Shown piece after piece: positions 28,301 through 35,596 of a stretch of 64,000 nt of DNA. Below the pieces are notes generated by a model. The model was not told the DNA's origin. It searched no databases and saw only the letters and a list, made by a program, of their open reading frames with translations. Each line of letters begins with the position of its first letter. Position 1 is the stretch's first letter. The DNA is from DATAES01 sp963721305 (GTDB lineage Bacteria > Actinomycetota > Acidimicrobiia > Acidimicrobiales > JACDCH01): assembly GCA_963721305.1 (NCBI GenBank), contig CAVRIR010000002.1, positions 124,001-188,000 of the forward strand. Direction: 5' to 3'. Made by a program: the position numbers and the translations under genes.

Positions 28301-29039
28301 AGCTGTCGAGCGCACCCGTCGACAGGTAGCGCAACACGGTGGCCTTGCACCCGGTGCCGTTCCACGCGCCGACGAGGATCTTGCCGTCGGGCTGGATGAG
28401 GACGCGGCTGCCGTGCGTCGGCGCGCTGCCGCACATCGTGCCGAACGACGTCGTGACGATGCCCTTCGACCCGAACGTCGAGTCGAGACTGCCGTCGCTG
28501 TTCAGTCGCGCGACTGCGACGCCGGTACCCGTTGTGTCAGAGCTCGTGACGATGATTCGCCCGTTCGACTGCAACGCGATGTCGCCGCGGTTGAGACCCG
28601 AGACGGACCACCCGCTCGTCGCATCGGACACTCCCGAGCCGAGTCCCGGCTTCACGTATCCGGCGCCCGCGCCGAACGTCGTGTCGAGCGTGCCGTTCGC
28701 ATTGAAGCGCGCCACGATCAGGCTGCCCGCGGCGTCGGTCTGGACTGCGCCGATCAGCACCTTGTTGTCCGGTTGCACGAGGACGTGCATGAGTGGGGTC
28801 AGCGTCATGCCGGCGATCGACAACGTCGCGACGCCACCGGTGCCGAACGTCGTGTCCAACGAGCCCGCTTGATTCACCGGCGCGGTGGCGGCACTCGCGT
28901 CCTGCGACGCGCTCACCAACGAGCCGATCAGCCCGATGAGCGCGAGCATCGCAACCGCGCCGCGACGCAAGCTTCCGGACTTCCGTGCCACGCGTCGCCC
29001 CATTCGCCGCTGAACCCTTCGCTCGGTCACCGCATACAC
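22308..29039 (-). CDS. Giant secreted protein: Delta-60 repeats, PFHG tandem repeats, gingipain-like (C25) peptidase, Ig-like C-terminus
   Basis: This is 2,243 residues. A basic start and hydrophobic segment (MLALIGLIGSLVSA, about 31-44) with ASA/ATA sites near 50 give a signal peptide. Delta-60 repeats with DTTFG/DSTFG motifs run from about 58 to 480. A PFHG array lies at 520-540 and a shorter one near 982-994, separated by a CARDB-like stretch and a PPC-like domain at about 920-980. A clan CD/C25-like peptidase spans about 1,100-1,500, with YVVVIGDDEVIPFGRVPD, catalytic His1372 (SINAHSNSS) and Cys1413 (FTIGCHAG). The last 700 residues are Ig-like repeats (ATDPAGNSTT-type). No anchor is seen. 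ATG at 29003 is an alternative start. It is coupled to the cyclase gene downstream. Confidence 0.88.
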   Translation of the reverse strand: MYAVTERRVQRRMGRRVARKSGSLRRGAVAMLALIGLIGSLVSASQDASAATAPVNQAGSLDTTFGTGGVATLSIAGMTLTPLMHVLVQPDNKVLIGAVQTDAAGSLIVARFNANGTLDTTFGAGAGYVKPGLGSGVSDATSGWSVSGLNRGDIALQSNGRIIVTSSDTTGTGVAVARLNSDGSLDSTFGSKGIVTTSFGTMCGSAPTHGSRVLIQPDGKILVGAWNGTGCKATVLRYLSTGALDSSFGSKGVAQLAIPGRSVQVQDLALTPDNRVVAVAISSLSGNTDTSILEFTSAGQPDTTFPAPSGAGSISFDVGNGLTEYPSALALDSAGHVNVTGTLASIPPTAYVLRLNSTGTVDPGFGTNGMLKGTFGGGAATSNGIALDSSGRLLTAGGSGPIERNALGIERLLPSGAVPYDAAFGLSTSPGRESVDCGSGNGRARTVALQPNQQILLAGSCNGALKVARLNPGNISNLTMTATSPTAAAGHQTIPLSSIPANVLTAIAGAFAGSQLHDDAPFHGPFHGPFHGPFHGPFHGSIQSPFDSQVLQATTLSNIPLSPPLTWQQVLAGSPCADIPEQTLTVQYVFANCAATVQSITLDQVDVKNTALRNVSLAAYVLSATPASRLPSPCSYLTGQPATCDNNDLTKTSLLDLELQGDNLSRYYSAVTINLNGLDLSNSLLPDVLLSQIRLSDTPLGAITAGSLVHASTFVSCGTSPCPGTLTLAQAQTNNQLVDADSATIGSLLADSPTAVGPLSLGALLVGLIPRTALPFEQLPTALVLATSPVQPTGTASYTIGFDLICSAASGLAIQPSLPTGFRELSANATMTVGTTPTPVKVAPDGSIRPQSPISCSGTQHVTVVVQAEPTATLGGPLTSSVTVRNTGEALTISNQAPVTVVDATPDPAATISNPSGTSVASDTVYTDHIGSPGNVDYFQLSTQNVPVGSQVIVTLSHLPADYDLVLYGNPTKSLRSGPASAPFHGPFHGPFHGGDTPTLEDDSSSSPVDDGSITPPELLQDVPQLPGATIRDASVQRGTTNEAVFTTITTDDTSPLTIQVSGFNGASSPLPYYLRVTVVAPPDATLPCSARNYTGGGTAGSLPADIDPSTRTLILVNQKRLGDIYGAAAADAVMAKLQSYASYTDLGGNHDFDVRGAVVPVDGDPTVAADYTAWDRNACDVAGANKIVTDINNVVDGFRQRDNLTDLRYVVVIGDDEVIPFGRVPDRSAEANESEAGGDIAIRGQANASSSALASGYVLSDNPYGDLDPMTAGADPLYVPQVAVGRLVETPNDITSAIDAYTGSNGVRTPNASFNAAYDWMTGTGQAVDAATSQYVPSGSATSQLNDSWTRQDAVKGLQLAAHGFVSINAHSNSSQQLPAGDFTSGTATPNPLSTADLPPDLSNGVLFTIGCHAGLSVADTYIANPDPNEQAALLDWSEAVSRNGGVFQGPTGYGIGEKSSLAYSSRVLALFADKLDGSASVGQALMFAKQSYVQLGVASVYDAKAVEEATFYGLPNYRLGVNGSVSPSVAPGAVSTAPPATGTTSASFNRTQAQWQDPSSDVKTPDGEYFIVDGQAPQVTANQPIEPRTVLPLTPPGPNLVAHDAVIEQIQTYDVPNFNPAYAAVSPAGGSTVNEPAVTVAAFPSRLQQVVTSYLPGGQQQNLVLVPGQFSTDSSGTGNGNQRNVTSAQLTVNWSTSTEFTPPSIGTVSGTVAGTTASFRVTTSSTDVTRGVLLFLPGGGPNPQAWTHVELVSSGSGEWTGTAQVQPGTTSIGQFFVTLCDGAGNCGYSSNKARNYSASASTSGYSFSINPGPAANGVYPNPTTVQANGPAGGSFSVNLNGGTPTSCVTTCTVTVTADGPNVVTLTAPDGTTSVAAIPIDAHPPVPIVTSPNADGSSRYKPDTVVATTFNCTSALKITGCAGPAQLDTSTNGNHTAHFVATDQFGLTTAVDVPYYVDGTPPTFAFNSAPPTLTNMRTAVFNFSATDPDELTYPVTFTCQLDSAAPVPCTSPVTVTVPTPVNGTHLFTVVASDRVGNTTSTAWSWRIDTTNPTFKDFIGPADPTAMTSAAFAYTVVDPPDTAALTFKCTLDGVAAPCTSTSASVSGLTPRVLAYAFAVTATDPAGNSTTSTWNWHVYANTTVTAEGLIRTLPTLKAKLTDSGGHPLAGQKLYLSRGRSGNGVAVPCLNANTDGSVTTGSDGRATCNVTLSELVTDAFSGGFTASFHLTPPYFASSDSAGIIS
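26059..26094. repeat. Three exact 12-base tandem repeats encoding PFHG
   Basis: Three exact copies of CCATGGAACGGC (plus strand) read as PFHG on the minus strand inside the giant secreted protein, near residues 982-994. The unit is identical to the five-copy array at 27421-27480. Being a multiple of three, copy-number change would keep the frame. Confidence 0.95.
27421..27480. repeat. Five exact 12-base tandem repeats encoding PFHG
   Basis: Five exact copies of CCATGGAACGGC lie between the Delta-60 propeller region and the following domain of the giant secreted protein. They encode alternating Pro-Phe-His-Gly, a flexible His-rich linker that could bind metal. The absence of any synonymous change between copies indicates recent expansion or gene conversion with the array at 26059-26094. 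Confidence 0.95.
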
Positions 29040-29095
29040 GGCACCCGAGTCTCCGCTCGCCCTACGCTCCGAACACTATTGACGCTCAGGGTAGC

Positions 29096-29121
29096 GATGT
29101 TGTGACATCCATCACAACATC
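29096..29121. promoter_or_regulatory. Perfect CRP/GlxR-type palindrome
   Basis: The arms GATGTTGTGA and TCACAACATC flank a six-base spacer. The core TGTGA-N6-TCACA (29101-29116) is the consensus for cAMP receptor proteins, including actinobacterial GlxR/Crp. It lies about 70 bases upstream of the secreted-protein/cyclase operon start (29039, minus) and 120 bases before metY (29241, plus). Since the minus-strand operon encodes a likely cAMP-forming cyclase, feedback by a Crp protein encoded elsewhere is plausible but unproven. Confidence 0.75.
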
Positions 29122-29240
29122 GTCGAATTGCGCCAAGAACCGGAATCTGTTCGAGTCCGGGCACGTCGGGCACCGCGAATCTGCGCGATCTGGCCTGCAT
29201 CTCTGGAGGATTTGAAGCGGAGACGCGCGACGCTGGGCTG

Positions 29241-30524
29241 GTGCCCGAACCCCGCTACGGCTTCGACACGCTCGCCATCCACGCCGGGCAACGTCCCGAT
29301 CCGGAGACGGGCGCCCGGGCGATGCCGATCTATGCCTCGACATCGTTCGTGTTCGACGATGTGCAACACGCCGCCGACCTGTTCTCGCTGCAGACCTTCG
29401 GCAACATCTACAGCCGGCTGTCGAACCCGACCAACGCGGCCTTCGAGGAACGGATGGCTGCGCTCGAAGGCGGGCTCGGCGCGCTGGCGGCAGCGTCGGG
29501 TTCGTCCGCGCAACTCGTTGCCCTGCTCGCATTGGCGACCGCCGGCGATCACCTGGTCGCGTCGAACGCCCTCTACGGCGGGACGTACACGCAGTTCGAC
29601 GTGACGTTGCGCCGACTCGGCATCGAGGTCACGTTCGTCGACCTGAGCGCGCCGGATCAGGTCGACGCGGCGATCCGCCCGAACACGAAAGCGCTCTACG
29701 CCGAGACCGTCGGCAATCCGGGCTGCACGATCCTCGACATCGAGGCGTATGCCGATGTCGCGCACGCGCACGACATCCCGCTCGTCGTCGACAACACGTT
29801 CGCCACGCCGTACCTCTGCAGGCCGATCGAGTGGGGCGCGGACATCGTCGTCCATTCCGCCACCAAGTTCATAGGTGGTCACGGTGCCGTCCTCGGTGGC
29901 GTGCTCGTCGAGTCCGGACAGTTCCCGTTCGACAATGGCCGCTTCCCGGTGCTCACCGACCCATCCCCCGCCTACCACGACCTCAACTTCTGGGAGAACT
30001 TCCGGGAGTACGGCTATCTCATGCGCGCCCGGGCCGAGGTCATGCGCGACATCGGTGCCGCGCTGTCGCCGTTCCACGGCTTCCTGCTGCTGCTCGGTCT
30101 CGAAACACTGTCGCTGCGCATGCAACGTCACGTCGAGAACGCGGCGACGGTCGCTCGCTTCCTCGCCGAGCATGCGCAGGTCGCGTGGGTGCGCTATCCG
30201 ATCTTCGACGACAACCCGTGGACGCCGCTCGCCAAGAAGTACCTCCCACAGGGTCCCGGCGCGGTGTTCACGTTCGGCCTCGAGGGTGGTTACGACGCGG
30301 GCGTGCGATTCATCCAGACGGTCGACCTCGCGTCGCATCTCGCCAACGTGGGCGACGCCAAGACACTCGTGATCCATCCCGCCTCCACGACGCACCAGCA
30401 GGTGCCGTACGACGAGCGCGATGCGATGGGTATCGGCAACGACATGATCCGCATCTCGGTCGGCATAGAAACGATCGACGACATCATCAGCGATCTCGAC
30501 ATCGCGTTGCAGGCGACGCCATGA
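29241..30524 (+). CDS. metY: O-acetylhomoserine sulfhydrylase/cystathionine gamma-synthase family enzyme
   Basis: This PLP enzyme of 427 residues probably makes homocysteine from O-acetylhomoserine and sulfide. The PLP-binding Lys is K209 (VVHSATKFIGGHGAVLGG). The substrate/PLP contacts FDTLAIHAGQRPD near the start, YSRLSNPTN and VVDNTFATPYLCRP match the MetY branch. The insertion FWENFREYGYLMRARAEVMR is typical of O-acetylhomoserine sulfhydrylases. The GTG at 29241 is the only good start before conserved sequence. No SAM or other riboswitch was recognised in the 200-base upstream region, which holds the CRP-like palindrome. It is coupled to a CoA-binding protein gene. Confidence 0.9.
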   Translation: MPEPRYGFDTLAIHAGQRPDPETGARAMPIYASTSFVFDDVQHAADLFSLQTFGNIYSRLSNPTNAAFEERMAALEGGLGALAAASGSSAQLVALLALATAGDHLVASNALYGGTYTQFDVTLRRLGIEVTFVDLSAPDQVDAAIRPNTKALYAETVGNPGCTILDIEAYADVAHAHDIPLVVDNTFATPYLCRPIEWGADIVVHSATKFIGGHGAVLGGVLVESGQFPFDNGRFPVLTDPSPAYHDLNFWENFREYGYLMRARAEVMRDIGAALSPFHGFLLLLGLETLSLRMQRHVENAATVARFLAEHAQVAWVRYPIFDDNPWTPLAKKYLPQGPGAVFTFGLEGGYDAGVRFIQTVDLASHLANVGDAKTLVIHPASTTHQQVPYDERDAMGIGNDMIRISVGIETIDDIISDLDIALQATP

Positions 30525-31003
30525 GCATCGCACTGACCGAGGCAACCGCCGTCGAACGGCTCCACATCCTGCAGACATCGCAGTCCGTCGCGCTGGTCGG
30601 TGTCTCGCCGAACCCGCTGAGGGCGTCCAACTTCGTCGCCTCATACCTGGTGCGGACATCGTTCCGCGTCTACATGGTGAATCCCGCCACGGACGAGGTC
30701 CTCGGCCGACCGGCCTACGACTCACTCGCTGATCTGCCCGAGGTGCCCGACATCGTCGACGTCTTCCGCCGCGAGGACGCCATCCCCGGCGTGGTGGAAG
30801 AAGCGATCGCGGTCGGCGCCAAGGTCGTGTGGCTCCAACTCGGGCTCCGGCACGACGAGGCGGCGCGGCGCGCGCTCGACGCCGGCCTCGCGGTCGTGCA
30901 AGACCGTTGCCTCAAGATCGAACACGCCCGCTTCTCCGGGCGACTCCACCTCGCGGGCTTCAACACCGGCCTCGTGTCCTCGAGGCGCCACCGCCCGCTC
31001 TGA
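30521..31003 (+). CDS. CoA-binding domain protein (YccU/succinyl-CoA synthetase alpha-like)
   Basis: This is 160 residues forming a single Rossmann-type CoA-binding domain. SVALVGVSPNPLRASNFVAS is near the N-terminus, then YMVNPATDEVLGRPAYDSLA, DIVDVFRRED and VVWLQLGLRHDEAARRA. The family is common beside metY in Actinomycetota, but its job is unknown; a CoA-dependent redox or regulatory role has been guessed. The ATG overlaps the metY stop (ATGA), so the two are translated together. The protein ends with a basic tail. Confidence 0.9.
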   Translation: MSIALTEATAVERLHILQTSQSVALVGVSPNPLRASNFVASYLVRTSFRVYMVNPATDEVLGRPAYDSLADLPEVPDIVDVFRREDAIPGVVEEAIAVGAKVVWLQLGLRHDEAARRALDAGLAVVQDRCLKIEHARFSGRLHLAGFNTGLVSSRRHRPL

Positions 31004-31021
31004 CCTCCGAGGGTCCACGAG

Positions 31022-32023
31022 TCAAGGTTGGTTCCAGAGGTCGAGCGCCCATTGTGCGAGCGGGATGTGGGTCTCCGTCATGGGTATCGCACCGCCGCGA
31101 CGAGCACGGGCCGCGTTGCCGGCGCCGATGATCGTGAGCTTGAAAGCAGCGAGCACGATGTAGAAGACGATGTGCTCGACGGGCCGTCCCGAGACCCACG
31201 CGTAGCGCTCCGCGACCTCGTCAGCGGTGAACATGCCCGGGCGGTCGGCGCACTGTTGCGACGAATGGATGGGAGGACGGTCCCTTGTTCCCCAATAGAG
31301 CATCGTGTAGCCGACGTCGGCGAGCGGATCACCGATCGTTGCCATCTCCCAGTCGAACACGCCGACGATGTCGCGGCGCGTCGGTGCATCGAGCATCACG
31401 TTGCCGAGCCGGTAGTCGCCGTGAACGATCGTGGACGACGGCGACTCGGGGATGTGAGCGCCCAGGATGACGGCAAGCTCGTCGATGACCGGGTCGTCGT
31501 CGACCTTGGCGCGGTGCCACTGGTCCGTCCAACGGCGCACCTGACGCTCGAGGTAGCCGGTCGGTTTGCCGACGTCGCCGAGTCCGACCTCGCGGTAATC
31601 GACGTCGTGGATGGCGGCGAGCACCGCGACGAACCGTTCGCACAGAGCCGTGGCGTCGAAGGACGTGATCCCGTCGAGCGCGTCGGGCTCGTGGGGGACG
31701 ACGCCATACAGCCGTTCCATCACGTAGAACGGCGCGCCGATGACCGACTCGTCCTCGCACAACGCGAAGGCGCGCGGCGTCGGCACGGCGGCCTCGCCGA
31801 GCGCTGAGTAGAACCGGTACTCGCGGCGAACGTCGTTGGCCGTCGGCAGGAACGCCGTGACCGGCGGCCGGCGCACGACGAGATCTCGGTCGCCGATGCG
31901 CACACCGATGGTCACGTTCGAGTGGCCGCCGCTCAACAGCTCGGTTGCCATCGGCCCGTCTTCGAGGCCGTCGATGTTGTCGACGAGCCAGGCGCGTAGC
32001 GCCTCGGGGTCAGCGTCCGACAT
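31022..32023 (-). CDS. APH-family phosphotransferase (acyl-CoA-pathway associated)
   Basis: This is 333 residues with the aminoglycoside phosphotransferase/choline-kinase fold. An N-terminal Gly-rich nucleotide loop (LLSGGHSNVTIGV) is followed by catalytic HGDYRLGN and the metal segment VFDWEMATIGDPLADVGY. In Actinomycetota, such proteins sit in lipid or acyl-CoA gene clusters and phosphorylate small hydroxyl substrates rather than antibiotics. It converges with the CoA-binding protein gene 19 bases away and lies downstream of an acyl-CoA ligase on the same strand. Confidence 0.9.
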   Translation of the reverse strand: MSDADPEALRAWLVDNIDGLEDGPMATELLSGGHSNVTIGVRIGDRDLVVRRPPVTAFLPTANDVRREYRFYSALGEAAVPTPRAFALCEDESVIGAPFYVMERLYGVVPHEPDALDGITSFDATALCERFVAVLAAIHDVDYREVGLGDVGKPTGYLERQVRRWTDQWHRAKVDDDPVIDELAVILGAHIPESPSSTIVHGDYRLGNVMLDAPTRRDIVGVFDWEMATIGDPLADVGYTMLYWGTRDRPPIHSSQQCADRPGMFTADEVAERYAWVSGRPVEHIVFYIVLAAFKLTIIGAGNAARARRGGAIPMTETHIPLAQWALDLWNQP

Positions 32024-32041
32024 GCCGCGGCGCGCGATCGG

Positions 32042-33701
32042 TCACGGCTTGGTACCCGCGAGCGTGTCGCGCAGCTCGCGCTTCAAGACCTTGCCGCTGG
32101 CGTTTCGGGGCAGCTCTGCGTAGACGAGCCACACGTGCGTGGGCACCTTGAACGACGCCAGCCGCGTTCCGACGTGATCGCGGATGTCGTCCTCGGAGAC
32201 GACGGCCCCGTCCCGGATCCGAATGACGGCGCCGACCTCTTCACCGAGTCGATCGTGCGGGACGCCGATGATCGCCGCCTCGGTGATGTCCGGGTGCTCG
32301 TACAGCGTGGCTTCGACTTCGGCGGCGTAGATGTTCTCGCCGCCGCGGATGATGACGTCCTTGAGTCGATCGACCACGTACAGGTTGCCGTCGTCGTCGA
32401 GGCGTCCGGCGTCTCCGGTGTGGAACCAGCCCTCGGTGAACGCGTTCTTCGTCTCCTCGTCGAGACCGAAGTAGCCGCGCACCACCGTCGGTCCCTTCAA
32501 CCAGATCTCGCCGACCTCGCCCACGGGCAGCGGATCGCCGAGGTCATCGGCGATGCGCACCTCGATGACCGGGGAGATCGGCTTGCCGACGCTCTCCGGG
32601 TTGTCGACGTAAGCCCTGCCGAAGTTGGCGATCGCCGCGCCGGATGTCTCCGTGAGCCCGTAGCCGTTGCCCGGTGCCGCGCGCGACTGCGTCTGCTCGT
32701 CGATGCGACGGACGAGCTCGGGCGGCACCAGCGTGGCGCCAGACGAGATGCCGCTGAGCGACTCGAGCTCGACCCCTCGCTGGTCCGCCACCTCGAGCAG
32801 CTGGAACAGCGTCGTCGGCACGCCGGCCACCGCCGTGACCTGTTCGCGCTCGATGAGGTCGACGGCCTGCTCGGGGTCCCACTTGTACATGAGAACGACC
32901 TTGCCGCCAGCCGCGGTGTACGGAAGGAGAAACGACTGCAGACCGCCGACGTGGAACAGCGGGAACGTCAGCAACGTCGCGAGCGGAAGCGGCGCCGGGG
33001 CGCTCGCGATCGCGCGGCGGCGCGTTCTCCGCCGCCGCCATCGTCAGGTAGACGCCCTGCATCAGGAAGTTGCCGAAGTTTCGATTCGTCTGCACCGCGC
33101 CCTTCGGCCGTCCGGTCGTGCCGGACGTGTACATGATCGTGGCGTCGGCCTCGACGTCGATGGCGACGTCGGGCAGCGGTGGGTCGTCGCCGTTCGCGAC
33201 CTCGGACCAGGCGACCGAGTCCGGCACGTCGAGGTCGGTGCGAATCAACACCGTGGCGCGCACGTTCGTCTCCGAGAGATGCGGCGCGACGCGCTCGGCC
33301 CGCTCGTGGTCCGCGAACAGCACCACGCTGCCCGAGTCGGCAAGTCCGTACGTGAGCTCGGGTCCGGTCCACCACGCGTTGAGCGGAACGGCGACCGCGC
33401 CGATTGCCTGGACGGCCCAGAAGGCGATCGCGTACTCGGGATAGTTCCGAGTCGCGATGGCGACGCGGTCGGCGGTGTGCACGCCTTGTTCGGTCAGCCA
33501 GCGCACGACCGAACGCACCATGCGGTGCGCCTCTGCGAACGTGATCCGTTCGTCCTCGTAGACGAGGTAGACGTTGTCCGCGAAGGCCGCGCTCATCTCC
33601 CAGATCGCACGGAGCGACGGCGGTGCGTTGACGAACACCTTCGTCGGCACGCCTCGGACGTCCACGGTCTGGATCTCGAACATTCCCCCCGAAGTGTCCA
33701 C
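32042..33701 (-). CDS. Class I adenylate-forming acyl-CoA ligase (frameshifted)
   Basis: Activates a carboxylic acid to its CoA thioester through an acyl-AMP. The P-loop is IMYTSGTTGRPKGAVQTN. The A5-like motif GNGYGLTETSG, the A7 Asp in FHTGDAGRLDDDGNL, the A8 hinge VDRLKDVIIRGGENIY and the C-terminal catalytic Lys in NASGKVLKRELR follow in order. The frame breaks near 32980-33000, between NAPPRDRERPGA and LATLLTFPLFHVGG, where one base appears gained or lost. Start is uncertain: GTG at 33701 or ATG at 33683. It is divergent from a TetR gene over a short operator region. Confidence 0.87.
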
Positions 33702-33710
33702 GACCGAGAA

Positions 33711-33726
33711 CTTAGCGTTCGTTAGG
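33711..33726. promoter_or_regulatory. Imperfect inverted repeat between acyl-CoA ligase and TetR genes
   Basis: CTTAGCG and CGTTAGG are separated by two bases (five of seven positions symmetric). The element lies in the tiny gap between divergent starts near 33701 and 33739, so binding would block both promoters. Its 7-2-7 layout and CG-N2-CG core match the better palindrome at 36627-36644. Confidence 0.55.
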
Positions 33727-33738
33727 TAACGTCTTCCC

Positions 33739-34323
33739 GTGGCGGTGCCGACCAAGCGTCCGGGGAAGGCGGCGATCATGCGCGCCGCCATCGAGGTCAT
33801 GGGCGAGGACGGCTACGAAGGCGCGTCGATCCGAGACATCGCGGCGCGTGCACACGTGTCCGTGGCCGCCCTCTACTACCACTTCGACTCCAAGCACGAT
33901 CTGCTGCGCGAGTTCCTGGACGAAGCGCTCGACGTCGCGCTCGCCCGCATCGAGCGACGCATCGCCCGTCGCGATGGTCCGGTCGCGCAACTCGAAGAGA
34001 TCGTCGGAACGATCATCTGGTCGAACCTCCACGACGACTTCGCCCGCCGCGCCGCCGCCGTCGTGTCGAGTGAGTACACGCGGCTGAACCCGCCCGAGCG
34101 CGCCGCCATCGAGGTGAAGCGCAAGGCGTTGCTCGACCTCGTCGAAGGTGTCGTGCGCGACGGGATCGCCAAGAAGAAGTTCGAGACCGACGAGCCACGC
34201 GAAGCAGCAAGGGCGATCGTCACCCTTGCCCAGTCGACCGTCGGCGCCGAACGAGAGATGAACCGCTCGCTCGACGACATCATCGGGCTGTACCAGGCCT
34301 TCGCGGTGGCGCTCGTGACCTAG
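33739..34323 (+). CDS. TetR/AcrR family regulator (KstR2/FadR-like)
   Basis: This is 194 residues. The helix-turn-helix at about 27-50 reads ASIRDIAARAHVSVAALYYH, followed by FDSKHDLLREFLDEAL, typical of TetR DNA-binding domains. The remaining helical domain presumably binds an acyl-CoA ligand, given the divergent acyl-CoA ligase. The GTG start at 33739 is the first after the operator. Autorepression and control of the ligase through 33711-33726 is inferred; the related palindrome at 36627 may extend the regulon. Confidence 0.9.
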   Translation: MAVPTKRPGKAAIMRAAIEVMGEDGYEGASIRDIAARAHVSVAALYYHFDSKHDLLREFLDEALDVALARIERRIARRDGPVAQLEEIVGTIIWSNLHDDFARRAAAVVSSEYTRLNPPERAAIEVKRKALLDLVEGVVRDGIAKKKFETDEPREAARAIVTLAQSTVGAEREMNRSLDDIIGLYQAFAVALVT

Positions 34324-34330
34324 CTGGTTG

Positions 34331-35596
34331 CTAGACGTTCACCGGTTCAGATGTTTCGGGTTGGCGACGGCGAGCTTGTCGCGGACCGCCATCGCCGAGC
34401 GCGGCCCAGTCGTCGCCGATGTGCTCGGGTGTGTCCTGTGCGAGTTGACGCTCGACGATCGCCAGCATGTTCGCCGCGACCCGCGCGTGGAACGAGAGGC
34501 GTCCGGTCGTGCCCGGCATGACGTCCTCCGTGAGAAACCCACGCACCGCGTCGAGGATCTCCCGCGCCGTCGGGCGACCGAAGAGCCCTGGTTCGTCGGG
34601 GAGCTCGTCGGGCGGCGGCGCCCCGCGAGCCGCCTCCCACTCCTCCGGCGCGAGGAGCTCGACGAGGTCCCACTCCTGCTCCGCGGTCCGCCGGCCGATG
34701 GCCGCGAGCTCGTGCGACCGGACGAACCCGGCGAGGTGCACGGCGGCCTGACCCATGCAGCCGATCCCCCATTGCAGCGTCTTCTCGACGAGCCACCAGT
34801 GCAGGGCCTGTCGGTCGACGGATCGTCCACCCGCGTCTTCGTAGGCGGCGACGAGTTGGTCGATCGTGCCGAGCCCGCCGACCTCGAGCGGTTCGCCGAA
34901 GCGCCACGCCTTCACACACAGCCACGCGAGATCCTCGAGCGGATCGCCGAGGTGCACGAGCTCCCAGTCGAGCACCGCGGCAAGACCGCGCTCGTCGATC
35001 ATCACGTTGCCGAGGCGGAGGTCGCCATGGACGATCGTCGTCGCGCTGCGATCGGGACGGTTGGCGATGAGCCACTGGTATGCCTTGTCGAACGTCGGGC
35101 TCGAATCCTCGATCGTCTGGTAGCTGGCCCAGTACTGCGCGAGCGCGTCGACGTCCTGCGCGCCCGGACACTCTGCCGGATCGATCGCGTGCAACCCGGC
35201 GAGGAAGCGACCGAGGTCATCGACCAGCAACTCGCGTGCCTTCGCGAACTGCTCGTCGCGCAAGATGCGACGCGCCAGCGTCTCACCGGGCACGCGACTC
35301 ATGACGAGACCAGCCGTGCCGAGCACGCCGCCGTCGTCGTCCACCAACACCTCGGGGGCCGCGAGACCCGCGCGCTGACACGCGCGCATCGCATCGGCCT
35401 CCAACCGCATCGAGCCGGGAAGGCCCGGCCGGCCCGGCGGATCGCGCCGCAGGATCAGCGACCGCCCGTTCGCGCTGAACGACCACGTCTCGCGCGACGC
35501 TCCACCGCTGAGCCTCTGCAGTTCCTCGATCTCGACCGGTCCCAAGACCGGTTCGAGCAACGCGCCGAGCGCGTCAGATACCGACGTTGGTTCCAA
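34331..35596 (-). CDS. APH-family phosphotransferase fused to a C-terminal DUF6285-like domain
   Basis: This is 421 residues. The kinase part (1 to about 300) has the Gly-rich loop LSGGASRETWSF, catalytic HGDLRLGNVMID and VLDWELVHLGDPLEDLAWL. The C-terminal 110 residues contain ILDAVRGFLTEDVMPG and LSFHARVAANMLAIVERQLA, which resemble the small DUF6285 proteins that are usually encoded separately beside such kinases. Fusion supports a physical partnership. The start is TTG at 35596, overlapping the upstream gene by 23 bases; no better start is visible. The phosphorylated substrate is unknown. Confidence 0.85.
   Translation of the reverse strand: MEPTSVSDALGALLEPVLGPVEIEELQRLSGGASRETWSFSANGRSLILRRDPPGRPGLPGSMRLEADAMRACQRAGLAAPEVLVDDDGGVLGTAGLVMSRVPGETLARRILRDEQFAKARELLVDDLGRFLAGLHAIDPAECPGAQDVDALAQYWASYQTIEDSSPTFDKAYQWLIANRPDRSATTIVHGDLRLGNVMIDERGLAAVLDWELVHLGDPLEDLAWLCVKAWRFGEPLEVGGLGTIDQLVAAYEDAGGRSVDRQALHWWLVEKTLQWGIGCMGQAAVHLAGFVRSHELAAIGRRTAEQEWDLVELLAPEEWEAARGAPPPDELPDEPGLFGRPTAREILDAVRGFLTEDVMPGTTGRLSFHARVAANMLAIVERQLAQDTPEHIGDDWAALGDGGPRQARRRQPETSEPVNV

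Noticed and set aside
29122..29240. SAM riboswitch upstream of metY
   Set aside because: I could not find the paired stems or the conserved core of SAM-I, SAM-II or SAM-IV in this stretch.
31022..35596. Aminoglycoside-resistance genes (APH fold)
   Set aside because: Both APH-like genes lie with acyl-CoA metabolism genes. This group in Actinomycetota is not associated with drug resistance.
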